From Actinomycetota bacterium (GTDB lineage Bacteria; Actinomycetota; Geothermincolia; Geothermincolales; RBG-13-55-18), in assembly GCA_040757835.1 (NCBI GenBank), contig JBFLWJ010000002.1, positions 23,144-87,143 of the forward strand: a DNA stretch of 64,000 nucleotides, written 5' to 3'. Below, piece by piece: positions 32,083 through 41,985 of the stretch (the first letter of the stretch is position 1; each line of letters starts with the position of its first letter). A model generated the notes under the pieces. The model saw only the letters and a program-made list of their open reading frames with translations, ran no database searches and was not told the DNA's origin. The position numbers and the translations under genes are program-made.

Positions 32083-32658
32083 TCAATCTTTTCTCTGCAG
32101 CGGACTTTCCTTTTCATATATAGCACAAAAATCCTCCACAGCGCGATAGAGCTGGTCATTTACCACCACGTACCGGTAATCGCCCTTCTCCCTGCTCTCC
32201 ATGGAGGCATTGCGCAAACGTCTCCGCAGTTCCGCCTCGTCTTCCGTGCCGCGTTTTCGCAACCTCTCCTCGAGCACCTGGGCGGAGGGGGGAGCAACGA
32301 ATATGGCGACCGCGTCCGGCACCTTCTCTCTCACTTGCCTGGCGCCCTGGACATCGATCTCCAGGACGACGTCCCTTCCGGCGTCCAACATGTCCAAAAC
32401 CCCGCTCCTTGGGGTGCCGTACAGCTTGCCGTGGACCTCCGCCCACTCAAGGAAGTCGCCCGCTGCCGCCATCTCCCTGAAAGCGTCCTCGGTCAGGAAG
32501 AAGTACTGTACGCCGTCCACCTCTCCCTCCCGGGGCTTCCTGGTGGTGGCGGACACCGACAACCAGGCAGTGGGATAACGTTGCAGTAATGCGGCGATGA
32601 GCGTGCCTTTCCCCGCGCCGGATGGGCCGGCGACGACAAAAAGACGTCCCTGGGGCAT
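32083..32658 (-). CDS. gmk: Guanylate kinase
   Basis: A 191-residue kinase that phosphorylates GMP to GDP. The P-loop is VVAGPSGAGKGTLI (8-21); the GMP-binding region includes SVSATTRKPREGEVDGVQYFF and EWAEVHGKLYGTP; EIDVQGARQVRE is also standard. Length is normal. It follows mihF by 67 nt. Confidence 0.96.
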   Translation of the reverse strand: MPQGRLFVVAGPSGAGKGTLIAALLQRYPTAWLSVSATTRKPREGEVDGVQYFFLTEDAFREMAAAGDFLEWAEVHGKLYGTPRSGVLDMLDAGRDVVLEIDVQGARQVREKVPDAVAIFVAPPSAQVLEERLRKRGTEDEAELRRRLRNASMESREKGDYRYVVVNDQLYRAVEDFCAIYEKESPLQRKD

Positions 32659-32725
32659 TATTCCACCTGCAGGTTATTCCTGTTACGCCAGCGGGATCTC
32701 GTCAGCGCCGGGGATGACCGCCCGA

Positions 32726-33043
32726 TCAGGCGAACTTATCCTTGAGGGCCGCTACCTGCTTCGGTCCCAGGCCTTTCACCCGACGAGAGGTAGAGATGCC
32801 GATCTCCTCCATGATCTTTGCCGCCCGCAGCTTTCCGACACCCGGCACTGACTCGATCACAGACTTCACGGTCATCTTGCCATATATCTCATCGTCCGCC
32901 TTCTTCAAGATGTCGCTTACCTTCAGTTGGCCCGCCTTGAGCTTTTTCTTGATCTCTGCCCTTTCCTTCCTTACCTTTGCCGCTTTCTCCAAGGCTGCCT
33001 TGCGCTGTTCTGCTGTCAATTCCGGGAGCTTTTGTTTGGCCAT
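32726..33043 (-). CDS. mihF: Integration host factor, actinobacterial type (mIHF)
   Basis: A 105-residue nucleoid protein of the mIHF family, found in Actinomycetota and unrelated to HU/IHF of proteobacteria. It has a long basic N-terminal helix (LTAEQRKAALEKAAKVRKER, then AEIKKKLK) and the helix-two-turns-helix DNA-binding core (VIESVPGVGKLRAAKIMEEI, then GISTSRRVKGLGPKQVAALK). It is the best single lineage marker in the window. In Actinobacteria the gene sits between the pyrimidine genes and gmk, as here. Confidence 0.95.
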   Translation of the reverse strand: MAKQKLPELTAEQRKAALEKAAKVRKERAEIKKKLKAGQLKVSDILKKADDEIYGKMTVKSVIESVPGVGKLRAAKIMEEIGISTSRRVKGLGPKQVAALKDKFA

Positions 33044-33166
33044 TATATCCCTCCTCGAGTCAAAGCCTTCCCTACAGCAACAATCGAACCTAGTATAAAC
33101 CTCCTTTTACCTGCATACAAGCGATATTCAAACCTTTTAGCAGGTGCTCCGCGTCACCGCAGCACA

Positions 33167-33739
33167 TCACCCGAGCCTTCTGCTGCCAGGAGTTTCCAGT
33201 TCAATCCCCTTCCGGCATAGCGGACATCCGTCCGCCGTCCAGGTCGCGGCCTCCAGTCTCAGTAGTGCCTTGCAGGTCACGTCGAAACCGCCGCCTTCAC
33301 CCCTTGCTATCAGGGCTCCCACCCCGACGACACTGCCTCCCGCCGCCTTCACCACCTCCATTAGTTCCCGCACCGAGCCTCCGGTGGTGATTACGTCCTC
33401 GACGATCAGTGCCCTTTCTCCCGCCTTTATGGCCTGCCCGCGCCGCAGCGCAAGCCTCCCTTCCACCCTCTCCCCGAAGAGCATGCGCTTCCTCATAGCC
33501 ATGGCGACGAGGTAGCCGATGATTATGCCTCCCAGTGCCGGGCTGACCACCACGTCGATGTCCTCCGCACTGAAGTCCTTGGCTATCTCCCCCGCCAGGC
33601 TCTCCGCGAGCTGCGGGTGCTGCAGGACCCTGGCGCATTGCACGTAGGTATCGCTATGCAGCCCGGAGGTGAGGAGGAAGTGGCCCTTTCGCAGCGCCTC
33701 CTCTCCCTCCAGGATTTCCATTACCTCCCACTGGTTCAT
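33167..33739 (-). CDS. pyrE: Orotate phosphoribosyltransferase
   Basis: A 190-residue type I phosphoribosyltransferase converting orotate and PRPP to OMP. The PRPP loop is ALIVEDVITTGGSVRELM (about 110-127); the N-terminal HFLLTSGLHSDTYVQCARVL and the flexible loop FGERVEGRLALRRGQ are typical. A CxxC pair near the C-terminus (ADGCPLCRKGIELETPGS) is usual in the form from thermophiles and anaerobes. It is the last gene of the pyr operon here, about 100 nt after pyrF. Confidence 0.95.
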   Translation of the reverse strand: MNQWEVMEILEGEEALRKGHFLLTSGLHSDTYVQCARVLQHPQLAESLAGEIAKDFSAEDIDVVVSPALGGIIIGYLVAMAMRKRMLFGERVEGRLALRRGQAIKAGERALIVEDVITTGGSVRELMEVVKAAGGSVVGVGALIARGEGGGFDVTCKALLRLEAATWTADGCPLCRKGIELETPGSRRLG

Positions 33740-33837
33740 CGCGTCTCACCCCTTCCTCACGACGGTTCCGGCTGCGACTTTGCCACAGCGGACATCACGT
33801 CCCGGTGCCGGAAATCCCGTCAAATATCCGCGCCTGT

Positions 33838-34563
33838 TCAAGCGCCCTGGATCCCCGCCTCCCGCCTCAGCTCGCGTAACGCCTTCACCGGGTCTTGCCG
33901 CGCGGTCACCGGCCTTCCTACCACCAGGAAGTCAGCACCCGACGCCAGGGCACCCCCCGCCGACGCGGTGCGCGCCTGGTCCTGGGCGTCTTCATCCCTC
34001 GCCCGGATACCTGGGGTCACGATAACCGCCCCCTGTCCCAGGTCCTCCCGCAGCCGCAAGGCCTCGCGAGGCGAGGCCACCACTCCGTCGAGCCCGCTTT
34101 CCACCGCCAGCCTGGCCAGGGAAGACACGGCGTGTCCGATACCGTTCTCCCAGCCTATCTCCGCCGCTCCCGCTTCGTCCAGGCTGGTGAGCACGGTCAC
34201 CCCAAGGAGCAGCGGCCGCGCGGTGCCCGCGGCTGGCGCTTCCTCCCCCGCCGCCCTCACCGCGGCCTCCAGCATCGCCCTGCCTCCGCTGCAGTGGATG
34301 GTGATCATGGAGGCGCCCTTGCGCACGAGGGCCCGGACCGCTCCCCCTACCGTGTTCGGTATATCGTGCAGCTTGAGGTCAGCGAAAACACGAAAACCCA
34401 TCTCGCGCAGGGTAATGATGATATCGGGACCCGTGACCGTGTAGGCCTCCAGCCCGATCTTCACCGTTTCCACCTCCCCGCGCAACACCGTCGCCATGCG
34501 CAGCAGCGCTTCTGTCTCCGCGATATCCAGCGCGACGATAAAGGGGTCGTTCTTTCTTTTCAT
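33838..34563 (-). CDS. pyrF: Orotidine-5'-phosphate decarboxylase
   Basis: A 241-residue barrel that decarboxylates OMP to UMP. The catalytic Asp/Lys network is in VFADLKLHDIPNTVGGAV (DLKxHD); the phosphate-binding end is VTPGIRARDEDAQDQ then FLVVGRPVTARQDPVKAL. It begins 1 nt after pyrD. It is the short, bacterial group-1 type rather than the longer mycobacterial type. Confidence 0.96.
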   Translation of the reverse strand: MKRKNDPFIVALDIAETEALLRMATVLRGEVETVKIGLEAYTVTGPDIIITLREMGFRVFADLKLHDIPNTVGGAVRALVRKGASMITIHCSGGRAMLEAAVRAAGEEAPAAGTARPLLLGVTVLTSLDEAGAAEIGWENGIGHAVSSLARLAVESGLDGVVASPREALRLREDLGQGAVIVTPGIRARDEDAQDQARTASAGGALASGADFLVVGRPVTARQDPVKALRELRREAGIQGA

Positions 34564-34564
34564 A

Positions 34565-35500
34565 TCACCCTGCCTCCCGGCGCGCCATGTCCACCAGTTG
34601 CGAGGCCGTGGCCAACCCTCTACGCCCGAGATAGTCAGCCATGCCGGCGATTATGTCCAGGGTTCCCGCGGGAGCGGTGAAGTTGAGCGTGCCCACGGCT
34701 ACGGCATCAGCGCCCACCATCATCATCTCCACTGCGTCCCGCCATGTCCATATGCCCCCCATGCCGATGATGGGCAGGTCCACGGCATCCGCCACCTCCC
34801 ACACCGCCAGCACAGCGATGGGGTGGATGGCCGGTCCCGAGAGTCCCCCGGTCAAGTTCGCGAGCCGGGGGCGGGCGGTCTCGATATCCACGGCCATGGC
34901 CGGTACGGTGTTGATCAGGCTCAGCCCGTCCGCTCCCGCCGCGGCCAGTGTCCTGGCCATGGCAGCCAGATCGCCACAGCGCGGGGTTAGTTTGACGTAT
35001 ACCGGGATGTCTGTGACTCCCTTGACCCTCTCGACCAGAGAGGATGCCTCCAGGGGATCGGCCGAGAAATGGATGCCGCCCCTCTTGACATTGGGGCACG
35101 AGATATTGAGCTCGATGGCATCCGCCATGCCGCTTCCCGAGATCTCCCTGGCCAGCTCGACGTACTCCCCGGATGAGAAGCCGGCCACGTTAACCCATAC
35201 CGGCAGGTCCAGCCCGGAGAGCCACGGCAGCTCCTCGGCCAGGAAATGCTCGAGGCCCTTGTTCTCCAAGCCGATGGAGTTGAGCATGCCGCAAGGGGTC
35301 TCCCAAAGGCGCGGCGGAGGGTTTCCCGGGCATGGTTCCAGGGTCACCGACTTGGTCGTCAATCCCCCCAGCTTCTCGATGTCCAGCCATTCTGCATATT
35401 CCCTGCCGTTACCGAAGGTCCCCGAGGAGACCAGGACGGGGTTCTTGAGGCGGATCCCGGTGATCTCGATCCCGAGCTCTACTCCTGCAGCCGCTTCCAA
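34565..35500 (-). CDS. pyrD: Dihydroorotate dehydrogenase B, catalytic subunit (NAD+-dependent class 1B)
   Basis: A 311-residue FMN enzyme oxidising dihydroorotate. It has the class 1 core NPVLVSSGTFGNGREY, NISCPNVKRGGIHFSADP (Cys as the expected catalytic base of 1B), VYVKLTPRCGDLAAMA and the C-terminal GMGGIWTWRDAVEMMMVGAD. The start is a TTG at 35500 with AAGGGAG about 6 nt upstream; it overlaps the end of pyrK by 22 nt, which fits coupled translation of the two subunits. Class 1B enzymes need PyrK to pass electrons to NAD+, consistent with an anaerobic host. Confidence 0.95.
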   Translation of the reverse strand: MEAAAGVELGIEITGIRLKNPVLVSSGTFGNGREYAEWLDIEKLGGLTTKSVTLEPCPGNPPPRLWETPCGMLNSIGLENKGLEHFLAEELPWLSGLDLPVWVNVAGFSSGEYVELAREISGSGMADAIELNISCPNVKRGGIHFSADPLEASSLVERVKGVTDIPVYVKLTPRCGDLAAMARTLAAAGADGLSLINTVPAMAVDIETARPRLANLTGGLSGPAIHPIAVLAVWEVADAVDLPIIGMGGIWTWRDAVEMMMVGADAVAVGTLNFTAPAGTLDIIAGMADYLGRRGLATASQLVDMARREAG

Positions 35501-36264
35501 TCCAGCTCCCTTCCCTCGAAAACAGGGCCGTCCCTGCACGCGGCCAAGTAGCCGCCGTCCGGGTCCACAGACGGCACCGCGCACCCCCGGCATGCTCCGA
35601 TACCGCATGCCATACGTTCTTCAACGCATACCTGCAGCCTGTCCAGGATATCGCCGGTGCAGCGCGCTGCCAGGGCCGCCAGCATGGCCATCGGGCCGCA
35701 GCCGTAAAGGCTTCCCGCGTCCGTGATGTCGTCTGGAGAAAGGATGTCGAGTACCCTGCCCCCGGTACCGGCATCTCCGGCCATGGTGGCCAGGCGCAGG
35801 TCGTACTCTTTGCTCAGCTCACCTGCGAGGCCGCCATAGTCCGCCTCTCGCTCGATCCCCCAGAACAGTGTGGCCTCATGTCCACGCTCTTTGAGGCGTG
35901 ACGCCAGAAACGCCAGCGGTGCCAGTCCGGTCCCCCCCGCCACCATGACATGGCCTCCTCCGGTTCCCGCGGCGAAGCCCCTACCCAGCGGACCCATGAT
36001 ATCCAGGGTCTGCCCCACTTCGGCCTCGCACAACCAGGCGGAACCGGCACCGACGTCCCTGACCAGTATGGAAGCACGCTTTTCCCGCGATCCGCTCAAG
36101 CTGTAAGGACGGCGCAGGACCAGTCCCCATCTCTCGCAGCGCACGTGGACGAACTGGCCGGGGTCGCCCCCAAGCGGCACCTCCGCCTCGAACTCCAGCT
36201 CGACGACTTTTCCGAAACGTCTCTTCGCTACGATCTCGACCCTGCGGGCCTCCCGCAATCTCAT
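35479..36264 (-). CDS. pyrK: Dihydroorotate dehydrogenase B, electron-transfer subunit
   Basis: A 261-residue ferredoxin-reductase-type protein carrying FAD and a 2Fe-2S cluster. FAD-binding LRRPYSLSG and the NAD part VMVAGGTGLAPLAFLAS are visible, with the cluster cysteines in LQVCVEERMACGIGACRGCAVP and a further Cys downstream (AACRDG). The ATG at 36264 overlaps the CarB-like gene's stop as ATGA. A much longer frame reaching 37236 is only a shadow of that gene. Confidence 0.95.
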   Translation of the reverse strand: MRLREARRVEIVAKRRFGKVVELEFEAEVPLGGDPGQFVHVRCERWGLVLRRPYSLSGSREKRASILVRDVGAGSAWLCEAEVGQTLDIMGPLGRGFAAGTGGGHVMVAGGTGLAPLAFLASRLKERGHEATLFWGIEREADYGGLAGELSKEYDLRLATMAGDAGTGGRVLDILSPDDITDAGSLYGCGPMAMLAALAARCTGDILDRLQVCVEERMACGIGACRGCAVPSVDPDGGYLAACRDGPVFEGRELDWKRLQE

Positions 36265-39026
36265 GCACCCCCCACCGCATGCCCGGACGCGGCATAGGCG
36301 GTCAGCGGTCTTATGTCCCAAGCAGGGGGATCCGCCTGGCGCATCCCCCTTGCCAACGCGAGGGCTACCTCCATGTTGGTGATACAGGGTATGCCGTGTC
36401 GGACGGAGGCCGCCCGGATGTAGAAGCCGTCCGAATGGGGGTGTTTTCCCCTCGGCACGTTGATCACCATTCCCACCTGTCCGTTCCTGATCAGATCCAG
36501 GACGTTCGGACGACCTTCGCGCAGCTTGTTCACCGTCTCCACCTTGATGCCCGCAGCCTCCAGCGCATGCGCGGTGCCCCGGGTCGCCATGAGGACATGG
36601 CCGGACCCCTGCAGCTCCCTCGCCAGCATGAGGGCGCGTCTCTTTTCGCGGTTGGCCACGCTCAGGAACACCCTGCTCCCCGGACGGGGGCGCATTCCCT
36701 GGCTCCACAAGGCTTTGGCCAGAGCGATGCCGGGATCCCCGGCCACGCCCATGACCGAACCCGTGGAGCGCCGCTGGGGAGACGGCAGGATATCGGAATC
36801 CGCTATCAGCCCGAAGGGTATGAGCGGCGCCCTTACCGCGCTGATACTCTCGTTGGCCACGAAACCCTCCGGCTTCATACCGACCAGTGCCCTCATTCCC
36901 ATGGCAGCCAGCGGCAGCGACGCGGCGCGACAGAGGAAAGGCAGGTTTGCCGAGGCCCCGGGGGAGATGCTCCAGATGTCGATGTCCCCGTTGCTTATAC
37001 GGATGCGCATGGAGAGGTTCCCCCTCCAGCCCAGAACGTCCATGGCCTGCCTGGCCAGTTCCAGGGCCCGGCCCGACTGTTCCGAGGTGAGATAACGGGG
37101 AGGGTACACGGCCAGGCCGTCCGTTGAGAAGACCCCCGCCGCATCGAGCTGTTCCCATAGCAGGACGGTGTGTCCTGCATCCGATGCCACCGCCTCTACC
37201 TGCACCTCCTGCGTCTCCTCGCGCAAGCGACGCCACAGGACGCTCTTGCCGGCGTGATCTCGCAGGAACGCCCTGCCGTCCTCAACGCCGTATATCATCC
37301 TTTGAATGGATTTCGCACCCTCCTCCTCGACCGTCGCCAGCATGGGATAATCCGCTCCCTGCAGCAGCGCCTCTCCCTCATCCCTGGTCTCGCTGAGCGC
37401 GTATTCTACGACACGCAGGCCGGCCCGCCGCGCCTTCTCCAACGCGCTGGAAACGGTCTTTCGGCCCTCGAGGTCTTGCGCGCCCAGCAGCCCAAGCCCC
37501 GCCGCGGCAAGGCCGGGCGCACAACTCAGAGCTGCCCGTCCACCGAAGTGCACGCTTACTACTCCCGTGCTCATCGCCTCTGCCGCTTGTGCGATCTCTT
37601 CCGCGGTCAGCTGACCCAGGATGACGGCATCCGCATGGGATGCCGCGTAGAGGGCGAAACCTGGGTCCGGCGTATAAAGGACCGCTCCGCCTCCCTCCCG
37701 CTTCCATTCTCCCAGGGCATACAGGCAGTTCACGTTGGCCTCGTATCCTCCGGAAGGGCCACGGTTGTCGCCACCCACCAGCATGATCCCGCGCTTGAGG
37801 GCCGTCTCCGCTGACCGCGACATGCAGAACCATTCCGGCTCACCCTGGCGTGTAGGGGTTTCCGTGCCCGTCTCCGCCCCCGGCTCGCCCGCCCTGGAGA
37901 GCCGCCGCCCCATGGAGCGGCTGGCCAGAGAGATATAGCCCTCTCCACCCGCCTCGTCCTGGAAAAAGGGGTTGGGCTTTGCCATCACGGCCGTGACCGG
38001 GCGCCGGCCTTCCGCATCGCTGAATTCCCTCGCCAGTCCCTTGCCCATCAACAGGTTCACGTGAGCGCCTACAAGATCGATCCCCTTCGCCGTTTCCAGC
38101 AGGGGGACCGTACGCCATGGCCTAGGGTTCACGTCGATTACGTAGAGGGATTCCCATCCCGGCGCCGCCGCGAGTTTAACCTCTATGACTCCTTGAAGGC
38201 CCAGTGACTCCACGGTCTTTCGGGCCAGCTCCCTTACCGCATACTCACCGTCCCGCCCGCACCTCCGTGATGGATATACCAGCACCGCGTCCTCATCATG
38301 CACCGGAAGCGGCTCCTGCTGCTCGATCACCCCCGCGACACTGGTCAGGCCGTCAAGGTCCCTTAGCACGATGGCGATGTACTTCCGCCATCCAACCAGG
38401 GCCTCTTCCACCAGCACCTCACCGGTGAGGCTCTCCCGCATCGCTTCCTCCAGCATGGCCGGATAGTCCTCCAGGTTGTACACCAGGCCCGCGCCGCACC
38501 CCCCGCACGAGAAATGCGCCCTCACCACCAGCGGAAACCCCAACCTCTCCACGGCGACCTGGCCCTCGCTCAGGCCGCCCACGGCATGGAAGGCGGGGTT
38601 GGGGATGCCCGCCTGTTCCAGCGCCTCCCGCAGCAATGACCGGTCGCCGCACAGCCAGAGGGTACGGTCGTCCATGTCCGGCACCGCGATGCCGGCTTCC
38701 TCGTACCATCCCTCCCCCGCCAGGCGCATGGCCAGCTGCCAGCTCCTCCTCCCACCAAACCCGAACCAGATGGATCCCACCTCCAGGCTGGATACGATCC
38801 TCTGCACGACCTCCACTGCAGCGGGCTCCACGAACAGGTCTTCCTCGCCTCCGCCGACGTCCATGAGGGTGGCGGGATTGTCCTCCAGGACAAGTACCCG
38901 CTTTCCGAGACGGCGCAGGATGGCACACCCCCTCGCCGCCATATACTGGAAAGCAGGGCCCTGGGGAAGGGTCACGGGACCGGGCCCGATGACCAGCGCG
39001 CAACCGTCATGTGTCATCTCATGCAC
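36261..39026 (-). CDS. carB: Degenerate carbamoyl-phosphate synthase large-subunit homologue (CarB-derived, probably not a normal synthase)
   Basis: A 921-residue CarB homologue (normal about 1070). The order is intact: N-half (1-330), linker (331-410), C-half (411-720), MGS-like allosteric domain (735-895). In the N-half R169, G175-G176, H243 and N300 remain, but the residue matching E. coli E215 is K215, Q285 reads Lys and E299 reads Asp (D298). In the C-half the glycine-rich ATP loop is gone (DYPMLATVEEEGAKSIQR replaces the usual RPSYVLGG region), HSGDS becomes FSTDG (633-637) and NPRASR becomes SPGASA (688-693). The MGS domain is well kept (RRSTGSVMGVAG; MATRGTAHALEAAGIKVE; INVPRGK). No carA lies between pyrC and this gene. 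It overlaps pyrC and pyrK, so expression with the operon is certain by layout. Function is inferred to be regulatory or altered. Confidence 0.85.
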   Translation of the reverse strand: MHEMTHDGCALVIGPGPVTLPQGPAFQYMAARGCAILRRLGKRVLVLEDNPATLMDVGGGEEDLFVEPAAVEVVQRIVSSLEVGSIWFGFGGRRSWQLAMRLAGEGWYEEAGIAVPDMDDRTLWLCGDRSLLREALEQAGIPNPAFHAVGGLSEGQVAVERLGFPLVVRAHFSCGGCGAGLVYNLEDYPAMLEEAMRESLTGEVLVEEALVGWRKYIAIVLRDLDGLTSVAGVIEQQEPLPVHDEDAVLVYPSRRCGRDGEYAVRELARKTVESLGLQGVIEVKLAAAPGWESLYVIDVNPRPWRTVPLLETAKGIDLVGAHVNLLMGKGLAREFSDAEGRRPVTAVMAKPNPFFQDEAGGEGYISLASRSMGRRLSRAGEPGAETGTETPTRQGEPEWFCMSRSAETALKRGIMLVGGDNRGPSGGYEANVNCLYALGEWKREGGGAVLYTPDPGFALYAASHADAVILGQLTAEEIAQAAEAMSTGVVSVHFGGRAALSCAPGLAAAGLGLLGAQDLEGRKTVSSALEKARRAGLRVVEYALSETRDEGEALLQGADYPMLATVEEEGAKSIQRMIYGVEDGRAFLRDHAGKSVLWRRLREETQEVQVEAVASDAGHTVLLWEQLDAAGVFSTDGLAVYPPRYLTSEQSGRALELARQAMDVLGWRGNLSMRIRISNGDIDIWSISPGASANLPFLCRAASLPLAAMGMRALVGMKPEGFVANESISAVRAPLIPFGLIADSDILPSPQRRSTGSVMGVAGDPGIALAKALWSQGMRPRPGSRVFLSVANREKRRALMLARELQGSGHVLMATRGTAHALEAAGIKVETVNKLREGRPNVLDLIRNGQVGMVINVPRGKHPHSDGFYIRAASVRHGIPCITNMEVALALARGMRQADPPAWDIRPLTAYAASGHAVGGA

Positions 39027-40332
39027 TCCCGGTATTTGGAGCCCTATAGGCTATCTTGCCGTTCTTCAACGTGCAGTGTATCCTGCCCTTCACCACCCTG
39101 CCGTGGAACGGGCAGTTACGCCCCTTTGAGGCAAACTCCCTGGCATCAAGCGTCCACGTGCCATCGACGTCCAGCAGCACCAGATCTGCCCGCGCTCCAA
39201 CGATGATCCCCATGCCGTAATCGGTCGCGGGAACGCCCAGCACCCTCGCGGGACCACTGGTCAGGAGTTCGATTAGGCGCGTAAGGTCGAGCGCCCCTGT
39301 CAAGACCAGCTCGCTGTAGAGCATGGGGAAGACGCTCTCCATCCCCACCACGCCGAAGGGCGCATAGTCGAACTCACGCTCCTTATCCTCGAGGGTGTGC
39401 GGCGCGTGATCGCTGGCCACGGCATCTATTATGCCGTCGCCGGTTGCCTTGCGCAGCGCCTGCATGTCTGCCGGTGTGCGCAGTGGCGGGTTTACCTTGA
39501 ACACGGTATCGTAACCGTCTATATCCCTATCGCTCATGAGCAGGTGGTGTGGCGTGGCCTCGGCGGTCACCGGGACCCCCCTCTTCTTCGCGTCCCTGAG
39601 CATGCGCACCGAGCGCGCCGTGCTCAGGTGAGCCAGGTGCAGGCGGCACCCCGTCTCCTCGGCGAGCAGAAGATCGCGCGCCACCATGACCTCCTCCGCC
39701 AGGGCCGGAATCCCCCTCAGGCCCATGGCGGTGGACACCGCTCCCTCGTTCACCTGGCCCCCGAGGGACAGGGCTGCGTCCTCGGCATGGGAGATGATAA
39801 GGGCGCCGAAGGCCGTCACGTACTCCATGGCCCTGCGCATGAGCCCGGCATCCTGCACCCCGCTCCCATCGTCCGAGAAGGCGCATACCCTGGCCGCGCT
39901 GAGGTGCATGAGGGCCATCTCTGCGAGCTCGCGCCCTTCTCTACCCCTGGATATGCAGCCCACGGGGAAGAGGTCCGCCAGTCCCAGTTCCCTGGCCCTG
40001 GCTGCGACCGCCTCCGCGATGGCGGCGTTGTCCAGCGGCGGCTCGGTATTGGGCATGCAGCATACGGCCGTGTATCCCCCATGCAGGGCCGCCTCCAGGC
40101 CGCTCTGCAATGTCTCCGCGTCCTCGCGCCCCGGTTCGCGCAGGTGAGCGTGGACCTCGAGGAAGCCAGGCGCCAGCACCTTCCCCCGCGCATCCAGCAC
40201 CTCCCTGCCCTCCTTTTCCAGGGTCTTGCCCACCGCGGCGATGCGCCCGCGAGAGACGGCAACGTCCATCACCCCGTCCAGCCGGTTGAAGGGGTCGATG
40301 AGCCTTGCGCCCTCTATCAGCAGTTCAGGCAA
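39019..40332 (-). CDS. pyrC: Dihydroorotase
   Basis: A 437-residue amidohydrolase closing carbamoyl-aspartate to dihydroorotate. The metal motif is in LEVHAHLREPGREDAETLQSG (H-x-H-x-R), an unusual VHAHLRE where VHVHLRE is common; further ligands appear in IISHAED, LHLAHLST and VASDHAPHT. The probable start is the TTG at 40332 behind GGGGTGAG, overlapping pyrB by 8 nt; a GTG at 40341 is the alternative. The 3' end overlaps the CarB-like gene by 8 nt. Confidence 0.94.
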   Translation of the reverse strand: MPELLIEGARLIDPFNRLDGVMDVAVSRGRIAAVGKTLEKEGREVLDARGKVLAPGFLEVHAHLREPGREDAETLQSGLEAALHGGYTAVCCMPNTEPPLDNAAIAEAVAARARELGLADLFPVGCISRGREGRELAEMALMHLSAARVCAFSDDGSGVQDAGLMRRAMEYVTAFGALIISHAEDAALSLGGQVNEGAVSTAMGLRGIPALAEEVMVARDLLLAEETGCRLHLAHLSTARSVRMLRDAKKRGVPVTAEATPHHLLMSDRDIDGYDTVFKVNPPLRTPADMQALRKATGDGIIDAVASDHAPHTLEDKEREFDYAPFGVVGMESVFPMLYSELVLTGALDLTRLIELLTSGPARVLGVPATDYGMGIIVGARADLVLLDVDGTWTLDAREFASKGRNCPFHGRVVKGRIHCTLKNGKIAYRAPNTGSA

Positions 40333-41260
40333 CCCTCTCACCCCCCTCGGCGCCGCCCAGTAGCGTGAAGAGCACCGCCATCCGCACCGCGACACCCGAC
40401 GCCACCTGCGCGGTTATTGCCGCCATGGGGGCATCGGCGACCTCGGAAGCGATCTCTACGCCCCGGTTCATAGGGCCAGGGTGCATAACCACCACGCCGG
40501 GCCTGGCCTTGCCCAGGCGGCGCGGGTTCAGCTGATAGAGGTGCGTGTATTCCTCGAGGGAGGGGAACCTCCCCTCCTCCTGTCTCTCCTTCTGTATGCG
40601 CAGCATGTAGAGGGCATCGCAGCGCGGGATGACGGCATCGAGATCATGTCCAGTCTCCACCCCCTCGAGCTCGGCCGGGGGGAGCAGCGTGGGCGGCGCT
40701 ACCACGAGCACCTCCATGCCCATGGCCCTGCAGGCCTTTATACCGGAACGGGCCACACGCGAATGGAGTATGTCACCGACGTAGGCAATAGTGCGGCCCT
40801 CCAGGTCTCCCAGCCTGTCACAGAGGGTGAACAGGTCAAGGAGGGCTTGTGTGGGATGGGCGTGCATACCGTCCCCGGCATTGAGGATGGCGGCCTCCAG
40901 CCACTGGCGCAACAGCCACGGCGCTCCCGCCACCGGGTGCCTTATGACCACGGCGTCGACCCCCATGGCCTCCAGCGTGAGGGCAGTATCCTTTAAGCTC
41001 TCCCCCTTTTCCACGCTCGACGTGGAGGCGGTGAAGTTCATCACATCGGCACTGAGCCTCTTCGCGGCCACCTCGAAGGACATGCGCGTCCGCGTCGAGG
41101 GTTCGTAGAAGAGATTGACCACAGTCTTGCCTCGCAGGGATGGCACTTTCTTTATCGGCCTCCGCAGTACCTCAGCGAAAGAACGCGCGCTCTCCAGTAC
41201 CCTTTCGATGTCCTCGCGCGTGAGGTCATCCACGTCAAGGAGATGTCTGCTCTCTGCCAA
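40325..41260 (-). CDS. pyrB: Aspartate carbamoyltransferase catalytic subunit
   Basis: A 311-residue enzyme joining carbamoyl phosphate and aspartate. The carbamoyl-phosphate loop is FYEPSTRTRMSFEVAAKRL, with HPTQALLDL, VGDILHSRVARS and HPGPMNRGVEI also intact. So the operon still uses carbamoyl phosphate even though its own synthase subunit looks degenerate. The start is TTG at 41260 with AAGGAGG about 6 nt upstream. No pyrI regulatory subunit is present, which is normal for this operon type. Confidence 0.95.
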   Translation of the reverse strand: MAESRHLLDVDDLTREDIERVLESARSFAEVLRRPIKKVPSLRGKTVVNLFYEPSTRTRMSFEVAAKRLSADVMNFTASTSSVEKGESLKDTALTLEAMGVDAVVIRHPVAGAPWLLRQWLEAAILNAGDGMHAHPTQALLDLFTLCDRLGDLEGRTIAYVGDILHSRVARSGIKACRAMGMEVLVVAPPTLLPPAELEGVETGHDLDAVIPRCDALYMLRIQKERQEEGRFPSLEEYTHLYQLNPRRLGKARPGVVVMHPGPMNRGVEIASEVADAPMAAITAQVASGVAVRMAVLFTLLGGAEGGERVA

Positions 41261-41294
41261 TCCCTGCCTCCTTCCCTGTCCGACGGGCGTAAAT

Positions 41295-41319
41295 GAGAAA
41301 ATCCCGTCTCGCGACGGGA

Positions 41320-41320
<1 letters not shown>
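41295..41320 (-). terminator. Intrinsic terminator between pyrR and pyrB
   Basis: An 8-bp perfect stem (ATCCCGTC / GACGGGAT, 41301-41308 and 41313-41320) with a 4-nt loop, followed on the minus strand by TTTTCTC. It overlaps the pyrR stop codon, so it can partly separate pyrR from pyrB-E. I see no PyrR-binding loop next to it. Confidence 0.75.
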
Positions 41321-41961
<641 letters not shown>

Positions 41962-41985
41962 TTAAAGGTCTAAAAGGTCTATAAA

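Noticed and set aside
36265-37236. Long N-terminal extension of the pyrK frame
   Set aside because: Antisense-free but out of frame within the CarB-like gene; homology to PyrK begins only at 36264.
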